Origin: Pantoea sp. alder81
GTDB lineage: Bacteria; Pseudomonadota; Gammaproteobacteria; Enterobacterales; Enterobacteriaceae
DNA length: 64,000 nucleotides
Reading direction: 5' to 3'
Assembly (NCBI RefSeq): GCF_020179835.1
Contig: NZ_JAIUDA010000002.1
Location: 372,001-436,000 of the forward strand
Shown: positions 51,585-60,176 of the stretch, one piece after another
Position numbering within the stretch: position 1 is the stretch's first letter
How the letters are laid out: every line of letters begins with the position of its first letter
Notes under the pieces: generated by a model
Database searches by the model: none
Seen by the model: the letters and a program-made list of their open reading frames with translations, nothing else
What the model was told of the DNA's origin: nothing
Translations under genes and position numbers: made by a program

Positions 51585-53042
51585 TTATAAACTGCCAATA
51601 TGGAACGTTTTCTGCTCAAGATACTCTTCAATTCCATAACGCGATCCTTCACGACCTAATCCGGATAATTTAATTCCGCCAAAAGGCGCGGCATCTAATG
51701 AGATTGCACCAGTATTAAATCCGACCATACCAAACTCTAATGATTCCGCTACGCGCCAGGCACGACGTATATTCTCGGTAAAGAAATAGGCCCCCAATCC
51801 GTACGGCGTGTCATTCGCCATTTGAATGGCTTCCTCTTCGGTATCGAAAACAAATAGCGGTGCCACGGGTCCGAAAGTTTCTTCATGCGCAATACGCATA
51901 CTGCTGGTGACGTTGCCGAGTACGGTGGGTTCCACAAAGGTGCCGTTGGGGGCGCTGACGCCGCCACGCAGCAGGGTCGCCCCCTGACTGAGCGCATCAT
52001 CAATATGGCTATTCACCTTCTCAACGGCGCGTTCGTTAATCAACGGCCCGATGGTGCTACCCGGCGCGAAGCCGTCACCCACTCTAAGGGTCTCCACCGC
52101 TGCCAGCAGTTTTTCGCTAAAACGCTCATAGATACCGCGTTGCACCAAAATACGGTTGGCACAAACACAAGTCTGCCCGGCATTACGGAACTTACTCGCC
52201 ATCACGCCGGGAATGGTGATATCCAGATCGGCATCATCAAACACAATCAGTGGCGCATTACCGCCCAGTTCGAGGCTGAGGCGCTTAATACTGTCGGCAC
52301 TTTGTTGCATCAGCAGCTGGCCGACGCGCGTGGATCCGGTAAAGGAGATTTTGCGCACCGTGCGGCTGGCAGTCAGCGTGCTGCCGATTTCGGTGGGCAG
52401 ACCGGTAAGCACTTGCAGTACGCCAGCGGGGAAACCTGCCCGTTCTGCCAGCACCGCCAGTGCCAGAGCCGACAGTGGCGTCAGTTCAGAAGGTTTGACG
52501 ATGATCGGGCAACCGGCGGCCAGCGCGGGTGCCACTTTGCGGGTGATCATCGCAATCGGGAAATTCCACGGCGTGATGGCAGCCGCCACACCCACCGGCT
52601 GCTTCAATACTAAAATACGACGATCTTCACTCGGCGCCGGAATGGTATCACCATAAATGCGACGCGCCTCTTCAGCGAACCACTTCACAAAGCTGGCGCC
52701 GTACAGCACTTCACCTTTGGCTTCAGCCAGCGGTTTACCCTGCTCGGCGGTCATGATGATCGCCAAATCGTCAGCATTATCGAGAATCAGCTGATGCCAC
52801 TTGTCCAGTAGCGCTGCGCGTGAGGCGTTGGGGGTTTTGCCCCAGCTGGCACGTACTGATTCGGCATAATCTATCGCCTGCTCTGTTTCGGTAGCGCCCA
52901 GTGCCGGAATGGTGGCTATCTGCTGCTGGGTCGATGGATCGATAACCGGGAGCGTGGCCCCTGCATGCGCATCCTGCCAGCGTCCGCCAAACAACGCCTG
53001 CTGGCGTAACAGTTCTGCATCTTTGAGTTGAATCCGCGACAT
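51585..53042 (-). CDS. gabD: Succinate-semialdehyde dehydrogenase-like enzyme (GabD family)
   Basis: 485 residues from ATG 53042, preceded by AAGGGGATG; the frame runs up to 53165 without a better start. Length and motifs match GabD: TAEQGKPLAEAKGEV, TPWNFPIAMITRKVAPALAAGC, SFTGSTRVGQLLM, LSLELGGNAPLIVF (Glu) and FRNAGQTCVCANRILVQ (Cys). It oxidises succinate semialdehyde to succinate with NADP, or glutarate semialdehyde to glutarate. With the GabT-like enzyme encoded at 38070 it would finish 4-aminobutyrate breakdown. The two genes are about 12 kb apart, so they are not one operon. Confidence 0.88.
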   Translation of the reverse strand: MSRIQLKDAELLRQQALFGGRWQDAHAGATLPVIDPSTQQQIATIPALGATETEQAIDYAESVRASWGKTPNASRAALLDKWHQLILDNADDLAIIMTAEQGKPLAEAKGEVLYGASFVKWFAEEARRIYGDTIPAPSEDRRILVLKQPVGVAAAITPWNFPIAMITRKVAPALAAGCPIIVKPSELTPLSALALAVLAERAGFPAGVLQVLTGLPTEIGSTLTASRTVRKISFTGSTRVGQLLMQQSADSIKRLSLELGGNAPLIVFDDADLDITIPGVMASKFRNAGQTCVCANRILVQRGIYERFSEKLLAAVETLRVGDGFAPGSTIGPLINERAVEKVNSHIDDALSQGATLLRGGVSAPNGTFVEPTVLGNVTSSMRIAHEETFGPVAPLFVFDTEEEAIQMANDTPYGLGAYFFTENIRRAWRVAESLEFGMVGFNTGAISLDAAPFGGIKLSGLGREGSRYGIEEYLEQKTFHIGSL

Positions 53043-53146
53043 TATCATCCCCTTTATCCTGTTCATTTCACTGTAACGTGACGCAGCAGTGCAGGATGTT
53101 TTTCTGTGGGGTGGAAACCTTTCAGGTGTGTGTTTTGCGGCGGGAA

Positions 53147-53162
53147 AAGAAATTTTATGCTG
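53147..53162 (-). promoter_or_regulatory. Shared 16-bp upstream motif, candidate Lrp-type operator (copy 2)
   Basis: AAGAAATTTTATGCTG begins 105 bp before the gabD start, identical to 37198-37213 upstream of GNAT-hyuAB and at the same distance. On the minus strand the core reads CATAAAAT, which could also be part of a -10 element. The rest of the 53043-53202 region shows no gene. Confidence 0.45.
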
Positions 53163-53202
53163 CACGGGAATGCATCATTGCTTAAGGTGCGGGTTGTGGT
53201 CG

Positions 53203-53346
53203 GGTGCGCATAAATGCGTCATTGACTACGCTGCGGTAAGTGGCCAGGTACGCATGAATGCGTCATTGACTACGCTGCGGTTTGTGGCCAGGTGCGCATG
53301 AATGCGCACCCTACGGGGGAATGTAAGGTCGCCATTTATGGCGACC
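53203..53346. repeat. Second tandem 44-bp repeat array, between gabD and cbl
   Basis: Two 44-bp units (53203-53246, 53247-53290) begin GGTGCGCATAAATGCG or a close variant and end with TGGCCA. A palindrome GGTGCGCATGAATGCGCACC (53291-53310), CTAC, a short spacer and GGTCGCCATTTATGGCGACC (53327-53346) follow. Period and plan equal the array at 19424-19618, but the two end palindromes are in the opposite order and the unit sequences differ. It ends 7 bp before the cbl stop codon. Confidence 0.85.
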
Positions 53347-53352
53347 ACTGCA

Positions 53353-54312
53353 TCAAATCTGGAAATCAATAGCCGGTTCAGACTCCGTTTCATAGGAGAG
53401 CGCCTGACGTTTAATCTCCTCCAGCGACAGATTGGCATTACACAGTTCCAGGAACTGCCAGACGTAATTTCGTTGCAACTGGCCGCGCTTCAATCCCAGC
53501 CATACGGTATTGGCATCAAACAGATGATGGGTGTCGATTTTCACCAAATCTTCACCTTCATAGATGTCGCACGCCTGATCGGCCAGGATGCCGACGCCAA
53601 GACCCAGCTCAACATAGGTTTTCACCACGTCGGAATCCTGCGCGCTGAGCACGATATCTGGCTTAATGCCCGCCGCCTGAAACGCACGGTCAACACGCGA
53701 GCGCCCGGTGATCCCCTGACGATAGGTGATCAGTGGATAGCGGCTCAGACTGGCCAGCGTGACCGGTTGATGTTGCAGCAATTCATGGTCATGCGGCACC
53801 AGTAATGAGTGATGCCAGCTAAACCACGGGAAAGCTGCGAGGCTGCTGTTGTTCACCAGCTGCTCGGAAGCAATACCAATGTCAGCTTCACCCGCCAGTA
53901 ACATCGCCACAATCTCCTGTGGCGATCCCTGATTGAGTTCAAGACGCACATTCGGATAGAGCTGACGAAACGCTTTTATCACGCGCGGCAGGCTATAGCG
54001 TGCCTGGGTATGCGTGGTGGCAATCGTCAGCACGCCGCTGGTTTCATTGGTAAACACATCCGCCAGGCGACGTACTTTGCCAGCTTCATCAAGGATGCGT
54101 TCAGCAATGGTCAACAGCGCCTTGCCGGGTTCTGTCATGCCTAACAGTCGCTTGCCACGACGAATAAAGATCTCGACGCCGAGCTCATCTTCCAGATCGC
54201 GAATATGACGACTTACCCCAGATTGGGAGGTAAACAATGTGTTCGCCACTTCTGTCAGGTTGAATTCGCAACGTGCTGCTTCACGTATAATTTTAAGTTG
54301 CTGGAAATTCAC
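53353..54312 (-). CDS. cbl: LysR-type regulator Cbl (CysB-like)
   Basis: 319 residues, nearly colinear with E. coli Cbl from MNFQQLKIIREAAR through TSQSGVSRHIRDLEDELG to WLGLKRGQLQRNYVWQFLELCN. Cbl activates genes for using taurine and other sulfonates when sulfate is short; in E. coli its own gene is controlled by CysB and Nac. The helix-turn-helix is at about 19-40. It lies downstream of nac with a 187-bp gap, the same neighbour as in E. coli. Confidence 0.95.
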   Translation of the reverse strand: MNFQQLKIIREAARCEFNLTEVANTLFTSQSGVSRHIRDLEDELGVEIFIRRGKRLLGMTEPGKALLTIAERILDEAGKVRRLADVFTNETSGVLTIATTHTQARYSLPRVIKAFRQLYPNVRLELNQGSPQEIVAMLLAGEADIGIASEQLVNNSSLAAFPWFSWHHSLLVPHDHELLQHQPVTLASLSRYPLITYRQGITGRSRVDRAFQAAGIKPDIVLSAQDSDVVKTYVELGLGVGILADQACDIYEGEDLVKIDTHHLFDANTVWLGLKRGQLQRNYVWQFLELCNANLSLEEIKRQALSYETESEPAIDFQI

Positions 54313-54461
54313 ACCCTTTCTCCTGTTCCCTGCCCTGTTTCGTCTATGTTATGAAGTTGGTGTCATTGCAGGAAATAATAAAAAACGGTGTGTTATGCGG
54401 AATAGTAATAAGGAGGATTGAACATTTGCGTGTAGAGAGGGGTATTTAAGCTTGATGAGTT

Positions 54462-54487
54462 TGCCCCAGCCTTTGAGAACTGGGGCA
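54462..54487 (-). terminator. Terminator-like hairpin after nac
   Basis: TGCCCCAG (54462-54469) and CTGGGGCA (54480-54487) form a perfect 8-bp stem with a 10-nt loop, 12 bp after the nac stop. Only a short AAAC follows on the minus strand, so termination may be partial and leave some read-through into cbl. Confidence 0.5.
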
Positions 54488-54499
54488 GAGAAGAGGTGA

Positions 54500-55417
54500 T
54501 TAACCGACCAGCATCAATTCACGCTCTTCCGCCATCGGCTTATTCAGCAGTGACAGCAGGATATTTTTCACTGCCTGCGCCGATGGTGACAGCGGCAGAC
54601 GCGCTGAGATATTCAGCGACAACGGCAGATTCAGCGATGGGCTGTTAATGCGCGCCATCCACGCGTGAGTTGAACTCACCAGTGCGCGAGCCGCTGATTC
54701 TGGCAATACGGTCACGCCCATGCCGCTGGAAACCGCTGCGGTCAGGGTTGAGATAGATTCAATTTCACCGATGATTTTGGCACTCAGGCGACGCAGCGAG
54801 AATGCTTCATCCACACGTTTACGCACGGCGCTGTAGTCACGCGGCAAGAACAGGTTCATCTGCGCCACGTCAGCGAGATCGATAGTGGCGCCTGGGCAGG
54901 CGGTGGCCCCAACCAGATACAACTCTTCTTTCATCAACGGAATACTGTTAATGCCAGCAGTCGGCGCACGATCATACAACACCGCCATATCCAACTGTCC
55001 GTTCATGACTTTTTCATTTAAAGACGTGCCGCTGTTCTCATGCAGATACACCAGCACATCCGGGAACTGTTCACGTACGGTCTGCAGCAGCGGCATGGTG
55101 AGCGAAGAAGCCGCGGTGCCTGGCGCCAGACCAATCGATACCTGGCCATTTAATGCCTGACCTGCGTTGATCACTGCGGTCTGCGCCTGCTCGCACTGGC
55201 GCAAAATGGTACGAGCGTGAGCATAAAGAATTTTGCCCGCTTCGGTTGGCGTCACGCCGCGCTTGGTGCGGATCAGCAATTGCTGATCGAGTTCGTTTTC
55301 CAGCGTCGCAACTTGCTGGCTGAGCGCAGGCTGCGCGATGTGCAGCACTTCTGCTGCCTGAGTCAGGCTGCCGATATCGACGATTTTTACAAAGTACTTC
55401 AGTCGTCTTAAATTCAT
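54500..55417 (-). CDS. nac: Nitrogen assimilation control protein Nac (LysR family)
   Basis: 305 residues, matching Nac from enteric bacteria from MNLRRLKYFVKIVDIGSLTQAAEVLHIAQPALSQQ onward, including TKRGVTPTEAGKILYAHAR and SAKIIGEIESISTLTAAVSSGMGVTVLPESAARAL. Nac links sigma-54 nitrogen control to sigma-70 promoters: it is made only when NtrC is active and then adjusts genes for poor nitrogen sources. Upstream it has a sigma-54 promoter and an NtrC palindrome, as in Klebsiella. In this window Nac could also act on the catabolic operons. Confidence 0.97.
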   Translation of the reverse strand: MNLRRLKYFVKIVDIGSLTQAAEVLHIAQPALSQQVATLENELDQQLLIRTKRGVTPTEAGKILYAHARTILRQCEQAQTAVINAGQALNGQVSIGLAPGTAASSLTMPLLQTVREQFPDVLVYLHENSGTSLNEKVMNGQLDMAVLYDRAPTAGINSIPLMKEELYLVGATACPGATIDLADVAQMNLFLPRDYSAVRKRVDEAFSLRRLSAKIIGEIESISTLTAAVSSGMGVTVLPESAARALVSSTHAWMARINSPSLNLPLSLNISARLPLSPSAQAVKNILLSLLNKPMAEERELMLVG

Positions 55418-55486
55418 ATTGCCTCCGTCAATCCCCGAATGCCCAGTATCTGGGTGTCTCAGCCTGCTGGCTTGTGTTCATGAAGT

Positions 55487-55502
55487 TGCAATATGCAGGC
55501 CA
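55487..55502 (-). promoter_or_regulatory. Sigma-54 promoter of nac
   Basis: On the minus strand TGGCCTGCATATTGCA matches TGGCAYRN4TTGCA at all but one position. It predicts a start near 55475 and a leader of about 58 nt. The known nac promoter of enteric bacteria is of this type. Confidence 0.8.
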
Positions 55503-55631
55503 GGTTTATTCGAGCCGTGAAAAAGCAGTGCCAGAATATTCCTAACGGCACGGAAAATAAGCCTTTCTGATTACCTCTTAAGAGTTAATAAGCTGAGCAC
55601 ATGACGCAGAGTGATTAAAAACAAATCGAAA

Positions 55632-55647
55632 TGCACCACTGTGGTGC
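55632..55647. promoter_or_regulatory. NtrC site upstream of nac
   Basis: TGCACCACTGTGGTGC contains both NtrC half-sites complete (GCACCA and TGGTGC, 3 bp between). It is about 157-172 bp upstream of the predicted nac start. A further half-site, TTGGTGCA, lies at 55697-55704. Confidence 0.75.
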
Positions 55648-55870
55648 GCAGTTTGCGTGGCAGATGTGCAAAAAAGTGATGACCGAAAGCGTCGCATTGG
55701 TGCATAACTCACAGAAAATGACCTAAAACGGTCAGAACGAAAGCAAACGCGGGGAAAGGAGCAGGATCAACCAGTGGGAAAACTTATTGTGAGGAAAGGC
55801 AGCTAAAGCTTGGCAGGAACGAATAAGCGGGGGTTTTGATTTCAACACGTTCAAGGCGATACGCTAAGTC

Positions 55871-55923
55871 ATTCGCGCTGTAACAAGGCGGCAAGATTGT
55901 TTAGCCATGGGAGCATAGATAAC
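55871..55923. repeat. 53-bp intergenic repeat, copy A
   Basis: The stretch from ATTCGCGCTGTAACAAGGCG to GAGCATAGATAAC recurs 115 bp later (55986-56038) with few differences. Copy A lacks the matching right-hand half, so it looks like a partial element. It sits between the nac promoter region and the end of the second sugar ABC operon. Confidence 0.7.
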
Positions 55924-55985
55924 AGATGGACATGAATGTAAAAATGAATTGTTGCACAACCTACTCAAAGCAGATACGCGAAATA

Positions 55986-56079
55986 ATTCGCGCTGTAGCA
56001 AGGCGGCAAGCCCGTTTAGCCCTGGGAGCATAGATTACTATGTGACCAGGGTAAACGGGCGCAGCCAACGCAGCTACAG
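55986..56079. repeat. Long imperfect inverted repeat containing copy B
   Basis: CTGTAGC (55993-55999) pairs with GCTACAG (56073-56079), and GCCCGTTTAGCCCTGG (56010-56025) pairs with CCAGGGTAAACGGGC (56046-56060) with one bulged base, giving a long hairpin around a ~20-nt loop. It lies about 20 bp after the stop of the sugar permease gene. It probably acts as the transcript end, although it has no U-run. I believe related elements recur between genes in other enterobacteria. Confidence 0.7.
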
Positions 56080-56097
56080 TGTGAAGTATGAAGCGTA

Positions 56098-57129
56098 TCA
56101 GCGCTTTTTACGGTTACGATGCATATCGATGGAAACTGCGGCGACGATGATGATGCCTTTAATGATGTCCTGCACGTAAGCATCCACACCGACGAAGGTG
56201 AATCCGCTCTTAATCAGACCCAGAATCACCGCACCAATCAGCGTGCCGGTAATACGACCCACGCCGCCCATCAGGCTGCTACCGCCGATAACCGCTGCGG
56301 CAATCGCATCCAACTCGTACGCCATACCCATGCTTGACTGACCGCTGCTCACACGTGCCGCCAGCACCACACCCGCCAGGCCAGAAAGCGCGCCCGCGAT
56401 GGTATAAACGATGATCAGATACTTATTAACGTTGATCCCTGACACTTTGGCCGAGGTCATGTTGCCGCCAATCGCGTACACATATTTACCGTAACGCGTA
56501 TGTTTCAGAGCGATATGGAACAGGAAGGCCACCACCAGGAAGATAATCACCGGCATTGCACCCTGGCCGATGGAGGTAAAGCCATCTGACAGGAAGCTGA
56601 TCGGGTTACCTTGCGTGTAGTACTGCGCCAGACCACGCGCCGACACCATCATGCCCAGTGTGGCGATAAATGGCGGGATACCGGTTTTAGTAATCAGGAA
56701 ACCGTTCATCACCCCACACAGCAAGCCGACACCAATACCGGCCACAATCGGGATCACGGCAGGCAGGTTAACCAGGGAAGGATACATCGGTGTCAGGCTG
56801 TCAGAAGTTTGTGCCAGACTGGCCGCCACCACTGCGGTCAGCGCAATCACCGAACCAGACGACAGGTCAATCCCCGTGGTGATAATGACCTGGGTCACGC
56901 CCACCGCGATGATGCCGATGATCGCCACCTGCAGCACAATCAACACTAAGCGGTTGGTGTTAAGCAAGAAGGATTGGTCACGCACGTACCAACCCGCAAT
57001 TTCAAAAATCAGTGCAATACCTAACATCACCACAAAGATGCCGGTATCTTTCGGCAACTTGTGGCGCAGGTTGCCAAAGAAGGAAGTCGATTCCGCGGCT
57101 TGTGGAGCCGTAATTTTCACGTTACTCAT
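56098..57129 (-). CDS. Sugar ABC transporter permease, RbsC family (second system)
   Basis: 343 residues from ATG 57129, 14 bp after the ATPase stop. RbsC-type blocks are QVIITTGIDLSSGSVIALT, IPPFIATLGMMVSARGLA and MAYELDAIAAAVIGGSSLMG. The N-terminus is longer than RbsC by about 30 residues before the first membrane segment. It is the last gene of a binding protein, ATPase, permease operon. Confidence 0.92.
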   Translation of the reverse strand: MSNVKITAPQAAESTSFFGNLRHKLPKDTGIFVVMLGIALIFEIAGWYVRDQSFLLNTNRLVLIVLQVAIIGIIAVGVTQVIITTGIDLSSGSVIALTAVVAASLAQTSDSLTPMYPSLVNLPAVIPIVAGIGVGLLCGVMNGFLITKTGIPPFIATLGMMVSARGLAQYYTQGNPISFLSDGFTSIGQGAMPVIIFLVVAFLFHIALKHTRYGKYVYAIGGNMTSAKVSGINVNKYLIIVYTIAGALSGLAGVVLAARVSSGQSSMGMAYELDAIAAAVIGGSSLMGGVGRITGTLIGAVILGLIKSGFTFVGVDAYVQDIIKGIIIVAAVSIDMHRNRKKR

Positions 57130-57143
57130 AGATGTCTCGCGCC

Positions 57144-58628
57144 TCACTCGGATGCCAACGACAAAATGGTTTCCTGATTGGCCTCTTCTTTATCGAGGAT
57201 GCCAGTTATACGTCCGCCGTGCATAACCATCACGCGGTCGCTCATGCCCAGAATTTCCGGCAACTCAGACGACACCATAATGATGGCGACGCCACGGTTA
57301 GCCAGTTCGCTGATTAAGCGGTAAATCTCGGCTTTTGCCCCGACGTCGATACCGCGCGTCGGTTCATCGAGGATCAGGATCTTCGGTTGCGCCAGCAGCC
57401 AACGCGCAATCAGCACCTTCTGCTGATTCCCGCCACTGAGGTTGTTGATGATCTGATCCATGGTCGGCGTTTTAATATTGAGTTTGCGGATCTGCTCCAT
57501 GCAGTCCTGCGCCATCTTCATGTGGCTAACGAAACCGGTTTTACTGACATAATCCGGCATGTTGACGATGCTCATGTTCTCCATCACCGACAACACCAGG
57601 AACAACCCGGACTTTTTACGATCTTCAGTCAGGAACGCCATGCCCTTCTCAATTGCCGTTGAGGGCGAATCGATTTTGACCGGCACGCCATCGATCAGCA
57701 CTTCCCCGCTGTCGAAGCTTTCCATACCGAATAAACTTTCCATTACCTCACTGCGCCCCGCTCCCACCAGTCCGGCAACGCCCAGGATTTCACCCTTGCG
57801 CACCGTAAAGTTGATGTCGGTAAAGCGATCTTTGCAGGTGAGATTACGCACCGTCAGCACGTCTTCACCAATTTCACCGTTGAATTTCGGGAACAGCTGG
57901 GTCAGTTCGCGACCCACCATCTGGGTTATCAGCGACTGACGGGTAAACTCTGAGGTGCTGTTACTGCCCACCCAGGTTCCGTCACGGAAAATACTGATCT
58001 CATCGGTGATCGCAAAAATCTCATCCATTTTGTGGCTGATATAGATGATGGCTTTACCCTGCTCGCGCAAATCACGGATGATGGTGAACAGATGTGCCAC
58101 TTCGGTTTCCGTCAGGGCCGAGGTCGGTTCATCCATAATCACGATGTCGGAGTTCCATGACACCGCTTTGGCGATTTCCACCATTTGCTGGGAGGCGATA
58201 CTGAGTTCGCCCACCATGCGATCCGCCTTAAGTCGGATATTCAATCTGTTCAGTAACTCCTGCGTTTGCTTGTTCAGCAACGCATGGTCAACAAAGCCGT
58301 ACTTCATCGGTTCGCGACCGAGCCAGATGTTTTCAGCCACGGTCATGTAAGGCACCAGATTCAGTTCCTGGTGGATCATGGAGATGCCAGAACGCAGCGC
58401 GTCCATGGTGTCCTGAAACTGCACCGGCTCCCCTTTAATGCGAATGGTGCCCTTATCGGGACGATACATCCCGATAAGGCATTTCATTAAAGTGGATTTG
58501 CCCGCGCCATTTTCACCCATCAGGGCATGTACCGACCCCGGTTTAATACGCAGTGAGACATTGTCGAGTGCCTTCACTCCGGGGAAGAACTTGCTGATGC
58601 CTTCGGCTTCAAGCGCAAAAGCGGTCAT
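57144..58628 (-). CDS. Sugar ABC transporter ATPase, RbsA family (second system)
   Basis: 494 residues with Walker [17 protein letters not shown] in the first domain and the degenerate [16 protein letters not shown] in the second, plus [17 protein letters not shown] and LILDEPTRGIDVGAKAE. It is not a copy of the ATPase at 13451, since sequence and neighbours differ. It powers the permease encoded 14 bp downstream and follows the binding-protein gene by 32 bp. Confidence 0.92.
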   Translation of the reverse strand: MTAFALEAEGISKFFPGVKALDNVSLRIKPGSVHALMGENGAGKSTLMKCLIGMYRPDKGTIRIKGEPVQFQDTMDALRSGISMIHQELNLVPYMTVAENIWLGREPMKYGFVDHALLNKQTQELLNRLNIRLKADRMVGELSIASQQMVEIAKAVSWNSDIVIMDEPTSALTETEVAHLFTIIRDLREQGKAIIYISHKMDEIFAITDEISIFRDGTWVGSNSTSEFTRQSLITQMVGRELTQLFPKFNGEIGEDVLTVRNLTCKDRFTDINFTVRKGEILGVAGLVGAGRSEVMESLFGMESFDSGEVLIDGVPVKIDSPSTAIEKGMAFLTEDRKKSGLFLVLSVMENMSIVNMPDYVSKTGFVSHMKMAQDCMEQIRKLNIKTPTMDQIINNLSGGNQQKVLIARWLLAQPKILILDEPTRGIDVGAKAEIYRLISELANRGVAIIMVSSELPEILGMSDRVMVMHGGRITGILDKEEANQETILSLASE

Positions 58629-58660
58629 ACATCACCTCCGTACGGCTTTGTCGGGAACGA

Positions 58661-59584
58661 TTATTTCTGGTTACGTGCTTCGAACTGCGCCATATTCTCT
58701 TTGGTGATCAGCTGGTAAGGGATGTTAATCACCTTCTCAACTTTCTCGCCATTAGCCAGTTTCACTGCGGCCTGTACGGCGCCTTCACCCTGGCCTTTTG
58801 CGTCCTGGAACACGGTGGCCACCATCTTGCCGTTCTTCAGCATCTGCAACGCATCCGGCGTACCATCCACACCCGCGATCAGGATGTGGTTCGGGTTTTT
58901 GCCCAGCGCCTGCAGCGCACCAATCGCCATCTCATCGTTGTTAGACGCAATCGCCTGAATGTCATCGCCTGCGGTCATCCAGTTACTCACTACGTCTACT
59001 GCGTCATTACGGGTGAATTTCGCAGTCTGTTTCTGAACCACTTTGATACCCGGATATTTAGCGACGACCGCTTCAACACCTTTGGTACGGTCACGGGTTG
59101 ATTCGTTAGCCAGGTCGCCCATCAGAATCGCGACGTTGCCTTTACCGTTCATGGCTTTTGCCAGCGCTTCCATCTGCAGACGGCCCGCCAGCTCAGAATC
59201 GGAACCGACGTAAGCCATTTTGTCGGTCAGTTCACCTGCCGGTTTGCGGTTAACGAAGATCAGCGGCACACCGGCTTTCTTAGCGGCATCCATCAGCGGT
59301 TTAACCGCATTGGTATCCACCGGGTTGACGATGATGGCGTCAACGCCCTGACCGATGAAGTTTTGAATTTGTTGCAGCTGTTGGGAAACGTCGCCTTTCG
59401 CATCTTCGACCTGACCTTTAACGCCATCTTTGGTCATTTCTTTCTGCATCGCCGTGCGCAGAATGGTGAGGAAGTTATCGTCAAACAGCGCCATAGAGAC
59501 GCCCACCTGAAGGTCTTTTGCCATAACAGCGGCAGGTAACATGCAAGCTAACAGGGAAGTCACTAACGCTTTTTTGAATTTCAT
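58661..59584 (-). CDS. Periplasmic sugar-binding protein, RbsB family (second system)
   Basis: 307 residues with a signal peptide (MKFKKALVTSLLACMLPAAVMA|KDLQV). Type I sugar-binding features: VSMALFDDNFLTILRTAMQ, DAIIVNPVDTNAVKPLMDAAKKAG, NNDEMAIGALQALG and ILIAGVDGTPDALQMLK. It resembles inositol/rhizopine-type and ribose-type binding proteins; I cannot choose the ligand. No sugar enzyme is encoded with it, so the catabolic genes must lie elsewhere. Confidence 0.9.
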   Translation of the reverse strand: MKFKKALVTSLLACMLPAAVMAKDLQVGVSMALFDDNFLTILRTAMQKEMTKDGVKGQVEDAKGDVSQQLQQIQNFIGQGVDAIIVNPVDTNAVKPLMDAAKKAGVPLIFVNRKPAGELTDKMAYVGSDSELAGRLQMEALAKAMNGKGNVAILMGDLANESTRDRTKGVEAVVAKYPGIKVVQKQTAKFTRNDAVDVVSNWMTAGDDIQAIASNNDEMAIGALQALGKNPNHILIAGVDGTPDALQMLKNGKMVATVFQDAKGQGEGAVQAAVKLANGEKVEKVINIPYQLITKENMAQFEARNQK

Positions 59585-60044
59585 AGGTAACCCTTCTTAT
59601 TCGTTAACATTCGCAGGTTGGCTGATACGACGAATGAAAAATATTTTTTACATTCACTCAACGGCGCTGGCGTTATTTATCTGGTTGTAGAGGTAAGGCT
59701 TCTGGTCTGACGCTATCGTTTCGGCACTGCTTTTTCCTGCAACTATCTACTTATCAAAAGGTTATTTTCAAAATACCGTTTCAGATGCCAAAACTGATTT
59801 CCTTCGTGATGATAAGCAGTTCATTTGTTTCATCTGATCTTCATTTGAAATTTTCATCATAAAAGCACTGAAATGATTGTTTTAAAATCGGCAAATAACA
59901 AAACTTTGACACGCATCTAACATCTCAAAGGAAATGCGCTTAAAGTGAGATCTTGCTGGCAGTTTGAAATCTGAACGTTCAAGGCAGAAAAACAGCATTC
60001 CGCTGCTTTTACGCGCACTTAAACCAGAAGTGTGCGATCGGGCT
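59585..60044. other. AT-rich intergenic region upstream of the second sugar ABC operon
   Basis: About 460 bp without a gene, lower in GC than its neighbours, with AT-rich runs at 59640-59660 and 59755-59900. It must hold the promoter of the operon read to the left, but I saw no clear operator such as a full CRP site. Confidence 0.4.
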
Positions 60045-60073
60045 TTGACATTGGGGATCGGCATCGCTAATAT
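60045..60073 (+). promoter_or_regulatory. Sigma-70 promoter of tRNA-Asn
   Basis: TTGACA (60045-60050) and TAATAT (60068-60073) are 17 bp apart. A GC-rich discriminator (GCGCCTCG) follows, as in promoters of stable RNA genes under stringent control. The tRNA begins 18 bp after the -10 element. Confidence 0.8.
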
Positions 60074-60091
60074 GCGCCTCGTTCACACGAT

Positions 60092-60167
60092 TCCTCTGTA
60101 GTTCAGTCGGTAGAACGGCGGACTGTTAATCCGTATGTCACTGGTTCGAGTCCAGTCAGAGGAGCCA
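60092..60167 (+). tRNA. tRNA-Asn (GTT anticodon)
   Basis: 76 nt with encoded CCA. Acceptor arms TCCTCTG and CAGAGGA, D-loop AGTTCAGTCGGTAGA, anticodon arm CGGACTGTTAATCCG with anticodon GTT, and T-arm CTGGTTCGAGTCCAG. It equals the E. coli asn tRNA as I remember it. Asn tRNA genes lie next to cbl-nac in E. coli and often serve as integration sites; no integrase gene is seen beside this one. Confidence 0.97.
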
Positions 60168-60176
60168 AATTTAGAG

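Noticed and set aside
55949..56179. 76-codon plus-strand frame over the intergenic hairpin
   Set aside because: It runs through the repeat and into the permease gene antisense, and has no ribosome site.
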